64,000 nucleotides of DNA, from assembly GCA_019279435.1 (NCBI GenBank), contig JAAALK010000284.1, positions 16,621,294 through 16,685,293 of the forward strand, in the 5' to 3' direction. Position 1 is the first letter of the stretch; each line of letters starts with the position of its first letter. Position numbers and translations under genes: made by a program. Under the pieces are notes generated by a model that did no database searches, was not told where the DNA came from, and saw only the letters and a list, made by a program, of their open reading frames with translations. Positions 52,086-64,000 of this stretch are shown here, piece after piece. This DNA is from Zizania palustris (taxonomy: Eukaryota > Streptophyta > Magnoliopsida > Poales > Poaceae).

Positions 52086-53500
52086 TGTAAAAAATAATTT
52101 TTTAGGCTGCATCCTAAATCAAGCTAGAATTTGGCAACCAACATTTTAAATTACAAACAACACAGAATTCATCACAGAATACAACACAGAATTTATCACA
52201 AATTGTATTGCACAAACAAAACATACAACAAAAATTATATTACAACATCATAGATTTTACCAAATGTTTATAAGTGTTACATCACAAATTCACAACTAAC
52301 AAACATTAATTCTACCAAATATAATGGAAAATGCCAGATGATGTGAAGACTTTGTTCACAAGGAATGCCGCTATCCATGAACGAATCTATCCTAAATCAG
52401 TCTTGCTATGATTGCCTTTAGGTATGATAAATTCTTGCAAATTGAGTTTTTGACATTAGTCGATGTTTACATAAGTGAAACATAAATTCAACAAAAATAT
52501 AAAGCATCATATGGTGTGCGACATAAAACCTACATTAGTTTCTAGGAGATTGACTATAGCATTGTTATAAAAATACATGATAAGTTTCGATAACACATTA
52601 AATTTGAAAGGTCAAACATTTAGAGACTTACCAACATTACAATTTTTATGCACCAACTGTCGGTGTTTTATGCACCGACACTAAAAGCTCTGTAATGAGG
52701 TACAACAAGATTGAGTTAAGAGAGAATAGGTTAAAAGTTTAACTTGTAGTAATACAGTGAAGAAAATCTCACTCGACGATTATACTTCTGATTACCGAGA
52801 AGTCACTCTCAGTACGGTCGCCATTTGTTCACAATGGTCTTTCCGAATAAATGTATCATATAATGTTCCACTTAGGGCGAAGAATAGTACGAAATAATAA
52901 CCATTCAAGTGGTGTACATACATTAGAAAATTGTTTCTTTGCAGTGCAATCTATGAATACCTCACATATTGTTGGCATGCTTTTTGGTCACACATTGATA
53001 CACGCGTGGCTTGGGAGATCTGCTTGACTCCAGTGCAGGTCCTACGTCTTAGAAAAGGGTTCAGGGCATACCAATCAGTTTGGCCCTACAACTGATAAGG
53101 GATTGGAAAAGATAGACGTTAGTAGCATAGCCGATCGGTTGGCAAGCCGATGGCCGTCGCATAAAAGATAAAACCGTGAACCGGCGTGCCAATCCGCCTT
53201 ACGACCGATATCCTGAGTTGGCCCAATCGAGCGAGCACGCCATTGGCTGATCGAAGAGACAAAGTATGCATATAGGCCGATGTGCACCCTTCGACGGTGA
53301 ACATGATACAGAGATGAATTAAAGATAACCTATCAGCTTGTACTCTGATAGAAATAATTAAAGCATGCTAGATAACAGATCTATATCATGGAAATCATCT
53401 CAATAACTAGATCGAACCTAACCAAGACAGTAGCTAGTCACGATGATCTGAACAATATATCAATGAATCGAAAAAACTTTATTTAGATGAACAATATACA
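52086..53500. other. Spacer before the gypsy LTR
   Basis: AT-rich to about 52660. A perfect short palindrome, TGTCGGTG with CACCGACA after a 7-base loop, lies at 52668-52690. 53050-53290 contains several GGCCGAT/ATCGGCC-type motifs and may be a fragment of another LTR. No gene. Confidence 0.35.
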
Positions 53501-54853
53501 TGTTGATAGCAAAAAATGGCATTAATGGTTAAGATTGTCAAAATATCAATTTTGGTAATTTGGGCCGAAAATACACAAGTCCTAGATCAGGCCAAAGCCT
53601 TAAAAGGCCGAAGGCCCATCGAACATTGGGATTCAGAGGCCTTTAGTGGCCTGCTACCTTCGGCCCAAACGCCCTCCAGAGGCCTGCCTCGCCGAAGCTT
53701 CGACCCAAGGAGCAGGCTTCGATAGGCCTTGCCGAAGGCCCACTTCGGGTTGTTTTAGGAGATAGAGTTTGATTCTGATTCTGGCTGTTTTTATCCCTAA
53801 ACTTGATTAGTCCGAATCTTACCATATTAGCCTTAGAGATAAGAAGACTAGCCCCTATAAATATAGAGGTGAGGCCGGTTCATTAGACCTCCCGACACAA
53901 ATCAACTTCATACCCTAGTTTGAACCGTACCTTTTACTTTTCCTTTACTTTCTGCACAACCTTCATGGGTTTGCTAGGAAGCCCTCCACCAGCCACATCA
54001 AAACCATGGTAATCCTTGTTACTTCACTCGTGAAGTACCTGTTAATCCACATAACATATTGCTATCGCCTTGTTACTTCGCTTGTGAAGTATTCGTTAAT
54101 CTACATAATATATTGCTACCTTCGTTTCTCTACTACAACACTTAGTAGATTTGGTCTCCAGGTCGAATTGGCACTTGATCTCTGTTCTGTTGCAGGTTTT
54201 TATGCTCAGAGCCCCTTCGTCGGAGGTGTCCGGAGCCAGGAAACTGGTTTCAGAGGCTGCTAGAACACCGTTCGGCGGAACCTTGCTTCGACTACCCGTG
54301 CTAGACCCGTCACATTGTTATTGGTCTGACCAAGTCCCGCACGCTAGAGCGCTTCGCAGCAGGCTTCGTCGCATCAGGCTTTGTCACGCCTACACTTTGC
54401 GCCGGATGAAGTCACGCCTATGCCTTGCGTTGGAGTATTTTGTCGTGTCAGAGACTTCACACTGAACCCTATCGTTCGGAGGTGATTTCGCATCAGAGAT
54501 CTATTCGGAGCCTGCCTTCGGCCAGATCGATCCGAGTGCCGAAGACTACCTTCGGCGAAACCCTTCGCACCAGACGCCGAAGGCCTTCCTTCGGTGAACC
54601 CTTCGCACGATAAACTTCGAACCAGTTAGGCTTTGTTTAACTGGCTGGTTTATTTTATTTATATATTTCTTTTGGCTAATTGGATTATTTGCTTGTGATT
54701 TGATTACCTGGTGACTCCACCCCCCTTGCCACTGTTAAGGGTAGTCGGAATGTGACGTTAGTGTTGTGTTACGCTTAGGATGGTTCCAAAGTATCCACAC
54801 ACTTTTGGATTGTCGAACTGACCCAAGTGCAGGGGCACATTTTCGTGTCAACA
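53501..54853 (+). repeat. Ty3/gypsy (Tat-lineage-like) LTR
   Basis: The ends TGTTGA and TCAACA are inverted copies. A TATA box CTATAAATATAG lies at about 53856-53867. Seven bases after the end is a tRNA-Arg-type primer site. The LTR is about 1353 bp and CTTCG-rich in its last third. Its 3' part, from about 54298, is the first member of the tandem array; its 5' part occurs only once in the window. The start coordinate rests on the TGTTGA/TCAACA symmetry alone. Confidence 0.65.
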
Positions 54854-55504
54854 CACTTTTTGGCGACTCCACTGGGGAAGGCTACACCAACATGACGATT
54901 ACATCTACATCGGCCGTAGGTACGTCTAAAACGACTGTTGCGTCTACATCATGACCTCATGCTTGGGAGCTACCCTTGAAGACATCCCGAAAGAAGACCG
55001 AGCAAAGATCAAGGCAAAGATGAAGGAACTACAAGACTTCATGCTTGGGAGCTACGTACAAACAAGCGTGGGCTTCATCAAGCATGACATCAACGTCCCC
55101 GACCTCACTTAGACCCAGGTAAAACCAACATCGCCTCTGTTATCTTCTCTAGAGATTGAGCAAAAAAAGTCGCATTGGTATATCAAGTTGTTAGCGCTTC
55201 GCTAGCCAACTGTTAGATTCGGCAGTTAGCTTTCAAGTAGAGGCGACACTTAGAAGGTTCGGCTTTACCGAGGCCGTTCTTCCAACTCCAGTCGGCAGTG
55301 CACCCCCAGTAAGTCGTATCTATAGCATAACCAACGGTAGTACTGGCAAAACCATCATGTCTCTGGCCTCAACATATACGGCCGAGACAAGACATTACCA
55401 AGCTAACCCTATTTATTGCACGCCACCTACGCATGCGCTAGTTTTCCCGGCGTTGCCCGCACCACATGCACAAACGCATAGGCCCGAACACGTCATATAC
55501 TCAT
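54298..55504 (+). repeat. Array unit 1 (founder-like, continuous with the LTR)
   Basis: It differs from all later units at shared positions: TGGCGACTCC rather than TGGTGACTCC in the primer site, TTCGGCCAG rather than TTCCAACAG, CTTCGAACCAG rather than CTTCTAACCAG, and GGTTCCAAAGTATCCAC rather than GGTTCCTAAGTATCCGC. Its gag-like frame is broken near 55209 (CCAACTGTTAG). Confidence 0.8.
54861..54878 (+). other. Primer binding site of tRNA-Arg type
   Basis: TGGCGACTCCACTGGGGA resembles the complement of the 3' end of plant tRNA-Arg (from memory TGGCGACTCCGCTGGGG), which is used by many Tat-lineage gypsy elements. It lies just after the LTR end. Later units carry TGGTGACTCCATTGGGGA, with two C-to-T changes. 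Confidence 0.7.
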
Positions 55505-56679
55505 GCCAGACCCGTCACATTGTTATCGGTCTGACCAAGTCCCGTAGCTAGAGCGCTCCGCAGCAGGCTTTGTCGCATCAGGCTTTGTCACGCCTATGCC
55601 TTGCGTTGGTGTATTTTGTCGTGTCAGAGACTTCACACTGAACCTTATCGTTCGGAGGTGATTTCGCATCAGAGATCTATTGGAGCCTGCCTTCCAACAG
55701 ATCGATCCGAGGGCCGAAGACTACCTTCGGTGAAACCCTTCGCACCAGACGCCGAAGGCCTTCCTTCGGTGAACCCTTCGCACGATAAACTTCTAACCAG
55801 TTAGGCTTTGTTTAGCTAGCTGGTTTATTTTATTTATATATTCTTTTGGCTAATTGGATTATTTGCTTGTGATCTGATTACCTAGTGACTCCACCCCCTT
55901 GCCACCATTAAGGGTAGTCGGAATGCGACGTTAGTGTTGTGTTACGCTTAGGATGGTTCCTAAGTATCCGCACACTTTTGGATTGTCGAACTGACCCAAG
56001 TGTAGGGGCACATTTTCGTGTCAACACACTTTTTGGTGACTCCATTGGCGAAGGCTACGACAACATGATGATTACATATACATCGACCGTAGGTACGTCT
56101 ACAACGACTGCTGCGTCTACATCATGACCTCATGCTTGGGAGCTACCCTTGAAGACATCTCCAAAGAAGACCGAGCAAAGATCAAGGCAAAGATGAAGGA
56201 ACTACAAGACTTCATGCTTGGGAGCTACGTAAAAACAAGCGTGGGCTTCATCAAGCGCGATGTCAACGTCCCCGACCTCACTTAGACCCAGGTAACACCA
56301 ACATCGCCTCCGTTATCTTCTCTAGAGATTGAGCAAAAAATAGTCGCATTGGTATATCAAGTTGTTAGCGCTTCGCTAGCCAACCGTTTAGATTCGGCAG
56401 TTAGCTTTCAAGTAGAGGCGACACTTAGAAGGTTCGGCTTTAACGAGGCCGTTCCTCCAACTCCAATCGGCAGTGCACCCCCAGTAAGTCGTATCTATAG
56501 CATAACCAACGGTAGTACTGGCAAAACCATCACGTCTCCGGCCTCAACATATACGGCCGAGACAAGACATTACCAAGCTAACCCTATTTATTGCACGCCA
56601 CCTACGCATGCGCTAGTTTTCCCGGCATTGCCCGCACCACATGCACAAACGCATAGGCCCGAACACGTCATATACTCAT
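55505..56679 (+). repeat. Array unit 2 (intermediate)
   Basis: It shares the derived changes of later units but keeps GAAACCCTTCGC and CCTTCGGTGAACCC like unit 1. It lacks 28 bp (the second CACGCCT-flanked segment with the CTTTGCGCCGG motif), which accounts for most of its shorter period. Its gag-like frame 56124-56726 is in one phase apart from an amber codon at 56283-56285. Confidence 0.8.
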
Positions 56680-56726
56680 GCCAGACCCGTCACATTGTTA
56701 TCGGTCTGACCAAGTCCCGTAGCTAG
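56124..56726 (+). pseudogene. gag N-terminal fragment in array units (unit 2 as example)
   Basis: From ATG at 56124 the phase runs 53 codons (LGATLEDISKEDRAKIKAKM region), meets TAG at 56283-56285, then continues open for 146 codons (LVYQVVSASLANRL, VEATLRRFGF, STYTAETRHYQ, HALVFPALPAPHAQ) and ends where the unit switches into LTR sequence. Equivalent frames lie in the other units; runs of A before TAGTCGCA and other indels shift phase in some. The position after the primer site and the basic, helical start suggest gag, but I cannot name a matching family. It is not a complete protein in any unit. Confidence 0.45.
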
Positions 56727-59700
56727 AGCGCTTCGCAGCAGGCTTCGTCGCATCAGGCTTTGTCACGCCTACACTTTGCGCCGGCCAAAGTCACGCCTAT
56801 GCCATGCGTGGGTGTATTTTGTCGTGTCAGAGACTTCACACTGAACCTTATCGTTCGGAGGTGATTTCGCATCACAGATCTATTCGGAGCCTGCCTTCCA
56901 ACAGATCGATCCGAGCGCCGAAGACTACCTTCGGTGAAATCCTTCGCACCAGACGCCGAAGGCCTTCCTTAGGTGAACCCTTCGCACGATAAACTTCTAA
57001 CCAGTTAGGCTTTGTTTAGCTGGCTGGTTTATTTTATTTATATATTTCTTTTGGCTAATTGGATTATTTGCTTGTGATCTGATTACCTAGTGACTCCACC
57101 CCCCTTGCCACCGTTAAGGGTAGTCAGGAATGCGACGTTAGTGTTGTGTTACGCTTAGGATGGTTCCTAAGTATCCGCACACTTTTGGATTGTCGAACTG
57201 ACCCAAGTGTAGGGGCACATTTTCGTGTCAACACACTTTTTGGTGACTCCATTGGGGAAGGCTACGGCAACATGATGATTACATCTACATCGACTGCAGG
57301 TACGTCTACAACGACTGCTGCGTCTACATCATGACCTCATGCTTGGGAGCTACCCTTGAAGACATCCCCAAAGAAGACCGAGCAAAGATCAAGGCAAAGA
57401 TGAAGGAACTACAAGACTTCATGCTTAGGAGCTACGTAAAAACAAGCGTGGGCTTCATCAAGCGCGACTGTCAACGTCCCCGACCTCACTTAGACCCAGG
57501 TAACACCAACATCGCCTCCGTTATCTTCTCTAGAGATTGAGAAAAAATAGTCGCATTGGTATATCAAGTTGTTAGCGCTTCGCTAGCCAACCGTTTAGAT
57601 TCGGCAGTTAGCTTTCAAGTAGAGGCGACACTTAGAAGGTTCGGCTTTACCGAGGTCGTTCCTCCAACTCCAGTCGGCAGTGCACCCCCAGTAAGTCGTA
57701 TCTATAGCATAACCAACGGTAGTACTGGCAAAACCATCACGTCTTCGGCCTCAACATATACGGCCGAGACAAGACATTACCAAGCTAACCCTATTTATTG
57801 CACGCCACCTACGCATGCGCTAGTTTTCCCGGCGTTGCCCGCACCACATGCACAAACGCATAGGCCCGAACACGTCATATACTCATGCCAGACCCGTCAC
57901 ATTGTTATCGGTCTGACCAAGTCCCGTAGCTAGAGCGCTTCGCAGCAGGCTTCGTCGCATCAGGCTTTGTCACGCCTACACTTTGCGCCGGACAAAGTCA
58001 CGCCTATGCCATGCGTTGGTGTATTTTGTCGTGTCAGAGACTTCACACTGAACCTTATCGTTCGGAGGTGATTTCGCATCACAGATCTATTCGGAGCCTG
58101 CCTTCCAACAGATCGATCCGAGCGCTGAAGACTACCTTCGGTGAAATCCTTCGCACCAGACGCCGAAGGCCTTCCTTAGGTGAACCCTTCGCACGATAAA
58201 CTTCTAACCAGTTAGGCTTTGTTTAGCTGGCTGGTTTATTTTATTTATATATTTCTTTTAGCTAATTGGATTATTTGCTTGTGATCTGATTACCTAGTGA
58301 CTCCACCCCCCTTGCCACCGTTAAGGGTAGTCGGAATGCGACGTTAGTGTTGTGTTACGCTTAGGATGGTTCCTAAGTATCCGCACACTTTTGGATTGTT
58401 GAACTGACCCAAGTGTAGGGGCACATTTTCGTGTCAACACACTTTTTGGTGACTCCATTGGGGAAGGCTACGGCAACATGATGATTACATCTACATCGAC
58501 TCGTAGGTACGTCTACAACGACTGCTGCGTCTACATCATGACCTCATGCTTGGGAGCTACCCTTGAAGACATCCCCAAAGAAGACCGAGCAAAGATCAAG
58601 GCAAAGATGAAGGAACTACAAGACTCTATGCTTGGGAGCTACGTAAAAACAAGCGTGGGCTTCATCAAGCGCGACGTCAACGTCCCCGACCTCACTTAGA
58701 CCCAGGTAACACCAACATCGCCTCCGTTATCTTCTCTAGAGATTGAGCAAAAAAATAGTCGCATTGGTATATCAAGTTGTTAGCGCTTCACTAGCCAACC
58801 GTTTAGATTCGGTAGTTAGCTTTCAAGTAGAGGCGACACTTAGAAGGTTCGGCTTTACCGAGGCCGTTCCTCCAACTCCAGTCGGCAGTGCACCCCCAGT
58901 AAGTCGTATCTATAGCATAACCAACGGTAGTACTGGCAAAACCATCACGTCTTCGGCCTCAACATATACGGCCGAGACAAGACATTACCAAGCTAACCCT
59001 ATTTATTGCACGCCACCTACGCATGCGCTAGTTTTCCCGGCGTTGCCCGCACCACATGCACAAACGCATAGGCCCGAACACGTCATATACTCATGCCAGA
59101 CCCGTCACATTGTTATCGGTCTGACCAAGTCCCGTAGCTAGAGCGCTCCGCAGTAGGCTTCGTCGCATCAGGCTTTGTCACGCCTACACTTTGCGCCGGA
59201 CAAAGTCACGCCTATGCCTTGCGTTGGTGTATTTTGTCGTGTCAGAGACTTCACACTGAACCTTATCGTTCGGAGGTGATTTCGCATCACAGATCTATTC
59301 GGAGCCTGCCTTCCAACAGATCGATCCGAGCGCCGAAGACTACCTTCGGTGAAATCCTTCGCACCAGACGCCGAAGGCCTTCCTTAGGTGAACCCTTCGC
59401 ACGATAAACTTCTAACCAGTTAGGCTTTGTTTAGCTGGCTGGTTTATTTTATTTATATATTTCTTTTGGCTAATTGGATTATTTGCTTGTGATCTGATTA
59501 CCTAGTGACTCCACCCCCCTTGCCACCGTTAAGGGTAGTCGGAATGCGACGTTAGTGTTGTGTTACGCTTAGGATGGTTCCTAAGTATCCGCACACTTTT
59601 GGATTGTCGAACTGACCCAAGTGTAGGGGCACATTTTCGTGTCAACACACTTTTTGGTGACTCCATGGGGAAGGCTACGGCAACATGATGATTACATCTA

Positions 59701-62700
59701 CATCGACTGCTAGGTACGTCTACAACGACTGCTGCGTCTACATCATGACCTCATGCTTGGGAGCTACCCTTGAAGACATCCCCAAAGAAGACCGAGCAAA
59801 GATCAAGGCAAAGATGAAGGAACTACAAGACTTCATGCTTGGGAGCTACGTAAAAACAAGCGTGGGCTTCATCAAGCGCGACATCAACGTCCCCGACCTC
59901 ACTTAGACCCAGGTAACACCAACATCGCCTCCGTTATCTTCTCTAGAGATTGAGAAAAAAATAGTCGCATTGGTATATCAAGTTGTTAGCGCTTCGCTAG
60001 CCAACCGTTTAGATTCGGCAGTTAGCTTTCAAGTAGAGGCGACACTTAGAAGGTTCGGCTTTACCGAGGCCGTTCCTCCAACTCCAGTCGGCAGTGCACC
60101 CCCAGTAAGTCGTATCTATAGCTAAACCAACGGTAGTACTGGCAAAACCATCACGTCTCCGGCCTCAACATATACGGCCGAGACAAGACATTACCAAGCT
60201 AACCCTATTTATTGCACGCCACCTACGCATGCGCTAGTTTTCTCGGCATTGCCCGGCACCACATGAACAAACGCATAGGCCCGAACACGTCATATACTCA
60301 TGCCAGACCCGTCACATTATTATCGGTCTGACCAAGTCCCGTAGCTAGAGCGCTCCGCAGCAGGCTTCGTCGCATCAGGCTTTGTCACCGCCTACACTTT
60401 GCGCCGGACAAAGTCACGCCTATGCCTTGCGTTGGTGTATTTTGTCGTGTCAGAGACTTCACACTGAACCTTATCGTTCGGAGGGTGATTTCGCATCACA
60501 GATCTATTCGGCGCTGCCTTCCAACAGATCGATCCGAGCGCCGAAGACTACCTTCGGTGAAATCCTTCGCACCAGACGCCGAAGGCCTTCCTTAGGTGAA
60601 CCCTTCGCACGATAAACTTCTAACCAGTTAGGCTTTGTTTAGCTGGCTGGTTTATTTTATTTATATATTTCTTTTGGCTAATTGGATTATTTGCTTGTGA
60701 TCTGATTACCTAGTGACTCCACCCACTTGCCACCGTTAAGGGTAGTCGGAATGCGACTGTTAGTGTTGTGTTACGCTTAGGATGGTTCCTAAGTATCCGC
60801 ACACTTTGGATTGTCGAACTGACCCAAGTGTAGGGGCACATTTTCGTGTCAACACACTTTTTGGTGACTCCATTGGGGAAGGCTACGGCAACATGATGAT
60901 TACATCTACATCGACCGCAGGTACGTCTACAACGACTGCTGCGTCTACATCATGACCTCATGCTTGGGAGCTACCCTTGAAGACATCCCCAAAGAAGACC
61001 GAGCAAAGATCAAGGCAAAGATGAAGGAACTACAAGACTTCATGCTTGGAGCTACGTAAAAACAAGCGTGGGCTTCATCAAGCGCGACGTCAACGTCCCC
61101 GACCTCACTTAGACCCAGGTAACACCAACATCGCCTCCGTTATCTTCTCTAGAGATTGAGAAAAAAATAGTCGCATTGGTATATCAAGTTGTTAGCGCTT
61201 CGCTAGCCAACCAGTTTAGATTCGGCAGTTAGCTTTCAAGTAGAGGCGACACTTAGAAGGTTCGGCTTTACCGAGGCCGTTCCTCCAACTCCAGTCGGCA
61301 GTGCACCCCCAGTAAGTCGTATCTATAGCATAACCAACGGTAGTACTGGCAAAACCATCACGTCTCCGGCCTCAACATATACGGCCGAGACAAGACATTA
61401 CCAAGCTAACCTATTTATTGCACGCCACCTACGCATGCGCTAGTTTTCCTGGCGTTGCCCGCACCACATGCACAAACGCATAGGCCCGAACACGTCATAT
61501 ACTCATGCCAGACCCGTCACATTGTTATCGGTCTGACCAAGTCCCGTAGCTAGAGCGCTCCGCAGCAGGCTTCGTCGCATCAGGCTTTGTCACGCCTACA
61601 CTTTGCGCCGGACAAAGTCACGCCTATGCCTTGCGTTGGTGTATTTTGTCGTGTCAGAGACTTCACACTGAACCTTATCGTTCGGAGGTGATTTCGCATC
61701 ACAGATCTATTCGAAGCCTGCCTTCCAACAGATCGATCCGAGCGCCAAAGACTACCTTCGGTGAAATCCTTCGCACCAGACGCCGAAGGCCTTCCTTAGG
61801 TGAACCCTTCGCACGATAAACTTCTAACCAGTTAGGCTTTGTTTAGCTCGCTGGTTTATTTTATTTATATATTTCTTTTGGCTAATTGGATTATTTGCTT
61901 GTGATCTGATTACCTAGTGACTCCACCCCCTTGCCACCGTTAAGGGTAGTCGAAATGCGACGTTAGTGTTGTGTTACGCTTAGGATGGTTCCTAAGTATC
62001 CGCACACTTTTGGATTGTCGAACTGACCCAAGTGTAGGGGCACATTTTCGTGTCAACACACTTTTTGGTGACTCCATTGGGGAAGGCTACGGCAACATGA
62101 TGATTACATCTACATCGACTGCAGGTACGTCTACAACGACTGCTGCGTCTACATCATGACCTCATGCTTGGGAGCTACCCTTGAAGACATCCCCAAAGAA
62201 GACCGAGCAAAGATCAAGGCAAAGATGAAGGAACTACAAGACTTCATTCTTGGGAGCTACGTAAAAACAAGCGTGGGCTTCATCAAGCGCGACGTCAACG
62301 TCCCCGACCTCACTTAGACCAAGGTAACACCAACATCGCCTCCATTATCTTCTCTAGAGATTGAGAAAAAAATAGTTGCATTGGTATATCAAGTTGTTAG
62401 CGCTTCGCTAGCCAACCGTTTAGATTCGGCAGTTAGCTTTCAAGTAGAGGCGACACTTAGAAGGTTCGGCTTTACCGAGGCCGTTCCTCCAACTCAAGTC
62501 GGCAGTGCACCCCCAGTAAGTCGTATCTATAGCATAACCAACGGTAGTACTGGCAAAACCATCACGTCTCCGGCCTCAACATATACGGCCGAGACAAGAC
62601 ATTACCAAGCTAACCCTATTTATTGCACGCCACCTACGCATGCGCTAGTTTTCCTGGCGTTGCCCGCACCACATGCACAAACACATAGGCCCGAACACGT

Positions 62701-64000
62701 CATATACTCATGCCATACCCGTCACATTGTTATCGGTCTGACCAAGTCCCGTAGCTAGAGCGCTCCGCAGCAGGCTTCGTCGCATCAGGCTTTGTCACGC
62801 CTACACTTTGCGCCGGACAAAGTCACGCCTATGCCTTGCGTTGGTGTATTTTGTCGTGTCAGAGACTTCACACTAAACCTTATCGTTCGGAGGTGATTTC
62901 GCATCACAGATCTATTCGGAGCCTGCCTTCCAACAGATCGATCCGAGCGCCGAAGACTACCTTCGGTGAAATCCTTCGCACCAGACGCCGAAGGCCTTCC
63001 TTAGGTGAACCCTTCGCACGATAAACTTCTAACCAGTTAGGCTTTGTTTAGCTGGCTGGTTTATTTTATTTATATATTTCTTTGGCTAATTGGATTATTT
63101 GCTTGTGATCTGATTACCTAGTGACTCCACCCCCCTTGCCACCGTTAAGGGTAGTCGGAATGCGACGTTAGTGTTGTGTTACGCTTAGGATGGTTCCTAA
63201 GTATCCGCACACTTTTGGATTGTCGAACTGACCCAAGTGTAGGGGCACATTTTCGTGTCAACACACTTTTTGGTGACTCCATTGGGGAAGGCTACGGCAA
63301 CATGATGATTACATCTACATCGACTGCAGGTACGTCTACAACGACTGCTGCGTCTACATCATGACCTCATGCTTGGGAGCTACCCTTGAAGACATCCCCA
63401 AAGAAGACCGAGCAAAGATCAAGGCAAAGATGAAGGAACTACAAGACTTCATGCTTGGGAGCTACGTAAAAACAAGCGTGGGCTTCATCAAGCGCGACGT
63501 CAACGTCCCCGACCTCACTTAGACCCAGGTAACACCAACATCGCCTCGTTATCTTCTCTAGAGATTGAGAAAAAAATAGTTGCATTGGTATATCAAGTTG
63601 TTAGCGCTTCGCTAGCCAACCGTTTAGATTCGGCAGTTAGCTTTCAAGTAGAGGCGACACTTAGAAGGTTCGGCTTTACCGAGGCCGTTCCTCCAACTCC
63701 AGTCGGCAGTGCACCCCCAGTAAGTCGTATCTATAGCATAACCAACTGGTAGTACTGGCAAAACCATCACGTCTCCAGCCTCAACATATACGGCCGAGAC
63801 AAGACATTACCAAGCTAACCCTATTTATTGCACGCCACCTACGCATGCGCTAGTTTTCCTGGCATTGCCCGCACCACATGCACAAACACATAGGCCCGAA
63901 CACGTCATATACTCATGCCATACCCGTCACATTGTTATCGGTCTGACCAAGTCCCGTAGCTAGAGCACTCCGCAGCAGGCTTCGTCGCATCAGGCTTTGT
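56680..64000 (+). repeat. Array units 3 to 8 and the start of unit 9 (homogenised group)
   Basis: All share GAAATCCTTCGC and CCTTAGGTGAACCC, absent from units 1 and 2. Differences among them are scattered single bases and 1-2 bp indels. The window ends inside the LTR part of the next unit. Confidence 0.85.

Larger units (their letters stand above)
54298..64000 (+). repeat. Tandem array of about 1207 bp units made from LTR 3' part + primer site + gag start (about 8 copies, continues past window)
   Basis: The marker ATGACCTCATGC recurs at 54951, 56124, 57331, 58538, 59745, 60952, 62156 and 63361, giving periods of 1173, 1207, 1207, 1207, 1207, 1204 and 1205 bp. Each unit reads: LTR 3' part with GCTTCGTCGCATCAGGC and the CTGGCTGGTTTATTT block; LTR end TCAACACACTTTT; primer-site sequence TGGYGACTCCAYTGGGGA; leader; gag-like frame; then a direct switch back into LTR sequence at an AGACCCGTCACATTG junction. 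The TATA box and LTR 5' part are not repeated. Units are very alike, with single-base changes and small indels. Confidence 0.93.

Noticed and set aside
54425..63024. 62-codon frame (MRWCILSCQRLH start) repeated in each array unit
   Set aside because: It lies in the LTR part of each unit, and its repetition is explained by the array itself.

Overview
This is intergenic heterochromatin from a plant nuclear genome, almost certainly a grass and plausibly a panicoid one. No intact host gene is supported. Nearly all recognisable sequence is transposable element (TE), much of it nested. The grass call rests on the combination of a SIRE-like Ty1/copia family with long LTRs and several polypurine tracts, En/Spm-type CACTA elements with CCGTCGGC/GAAGTTA subterminal repeats, an Ac-like hAT element, and a Ty3/gypsy LTR whose primer site matches tRNA-Arg. 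Genus and species cannot be given from sequence alone.

Layout. 1-2829: Ty3/gypsy remnant on the minus strand, arranged end-LTR-start. 3170-7054: CACTA element (CACTA-A) that encloses a hAT-like fragment and the 3' part of a different CACTA with a four-exon Ulp1-like protease gene. 7055-8040: short tandem repeats. 8666-12359: a 3.7 kb non-autonomous hAT element with a perfect 8 bp target duplication, most of it a tandem array of about 500 bp units. 14150-31133: an old minus-strand copia element, split by a young copia of the same broad family (14521-25164, target duplication CCTTG) and by a 3.36 kb solo LTR (27749-31112, target duplication ACATC). 33046-38905: CACTA-B, minus-strand coding, target duplication ATT, carrying decayed TNP2-like and TNPA/Ptta-like genes. 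39543-49843: a second young copia, plus strand. 50541-51310: a MITE-like element. 53501-64000: a Ty3/gypsy LTR that runs directly into a tandem array of about 1207 bp units, which continues past the window edge.

How the parts relate. The two young copia copies are close relatives. Each has one damaged coding half: gag is broken in the 14.5-25.2 kb copy, and pol is frameshifted in the 39.5-49.8 kb copy. Both keep an in-frame amber codon between gag and the protease.

The most unusual structure is at 54.3-64 kb. Each repeat unit contains the 3' part of a gypsy LTR, its tRNA-Arg-type primer binding site and the start of gag. It looks like a satellite being born from the LTR-leader junction of a retrotransposon. 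Shared base changes order the copies from left to right.
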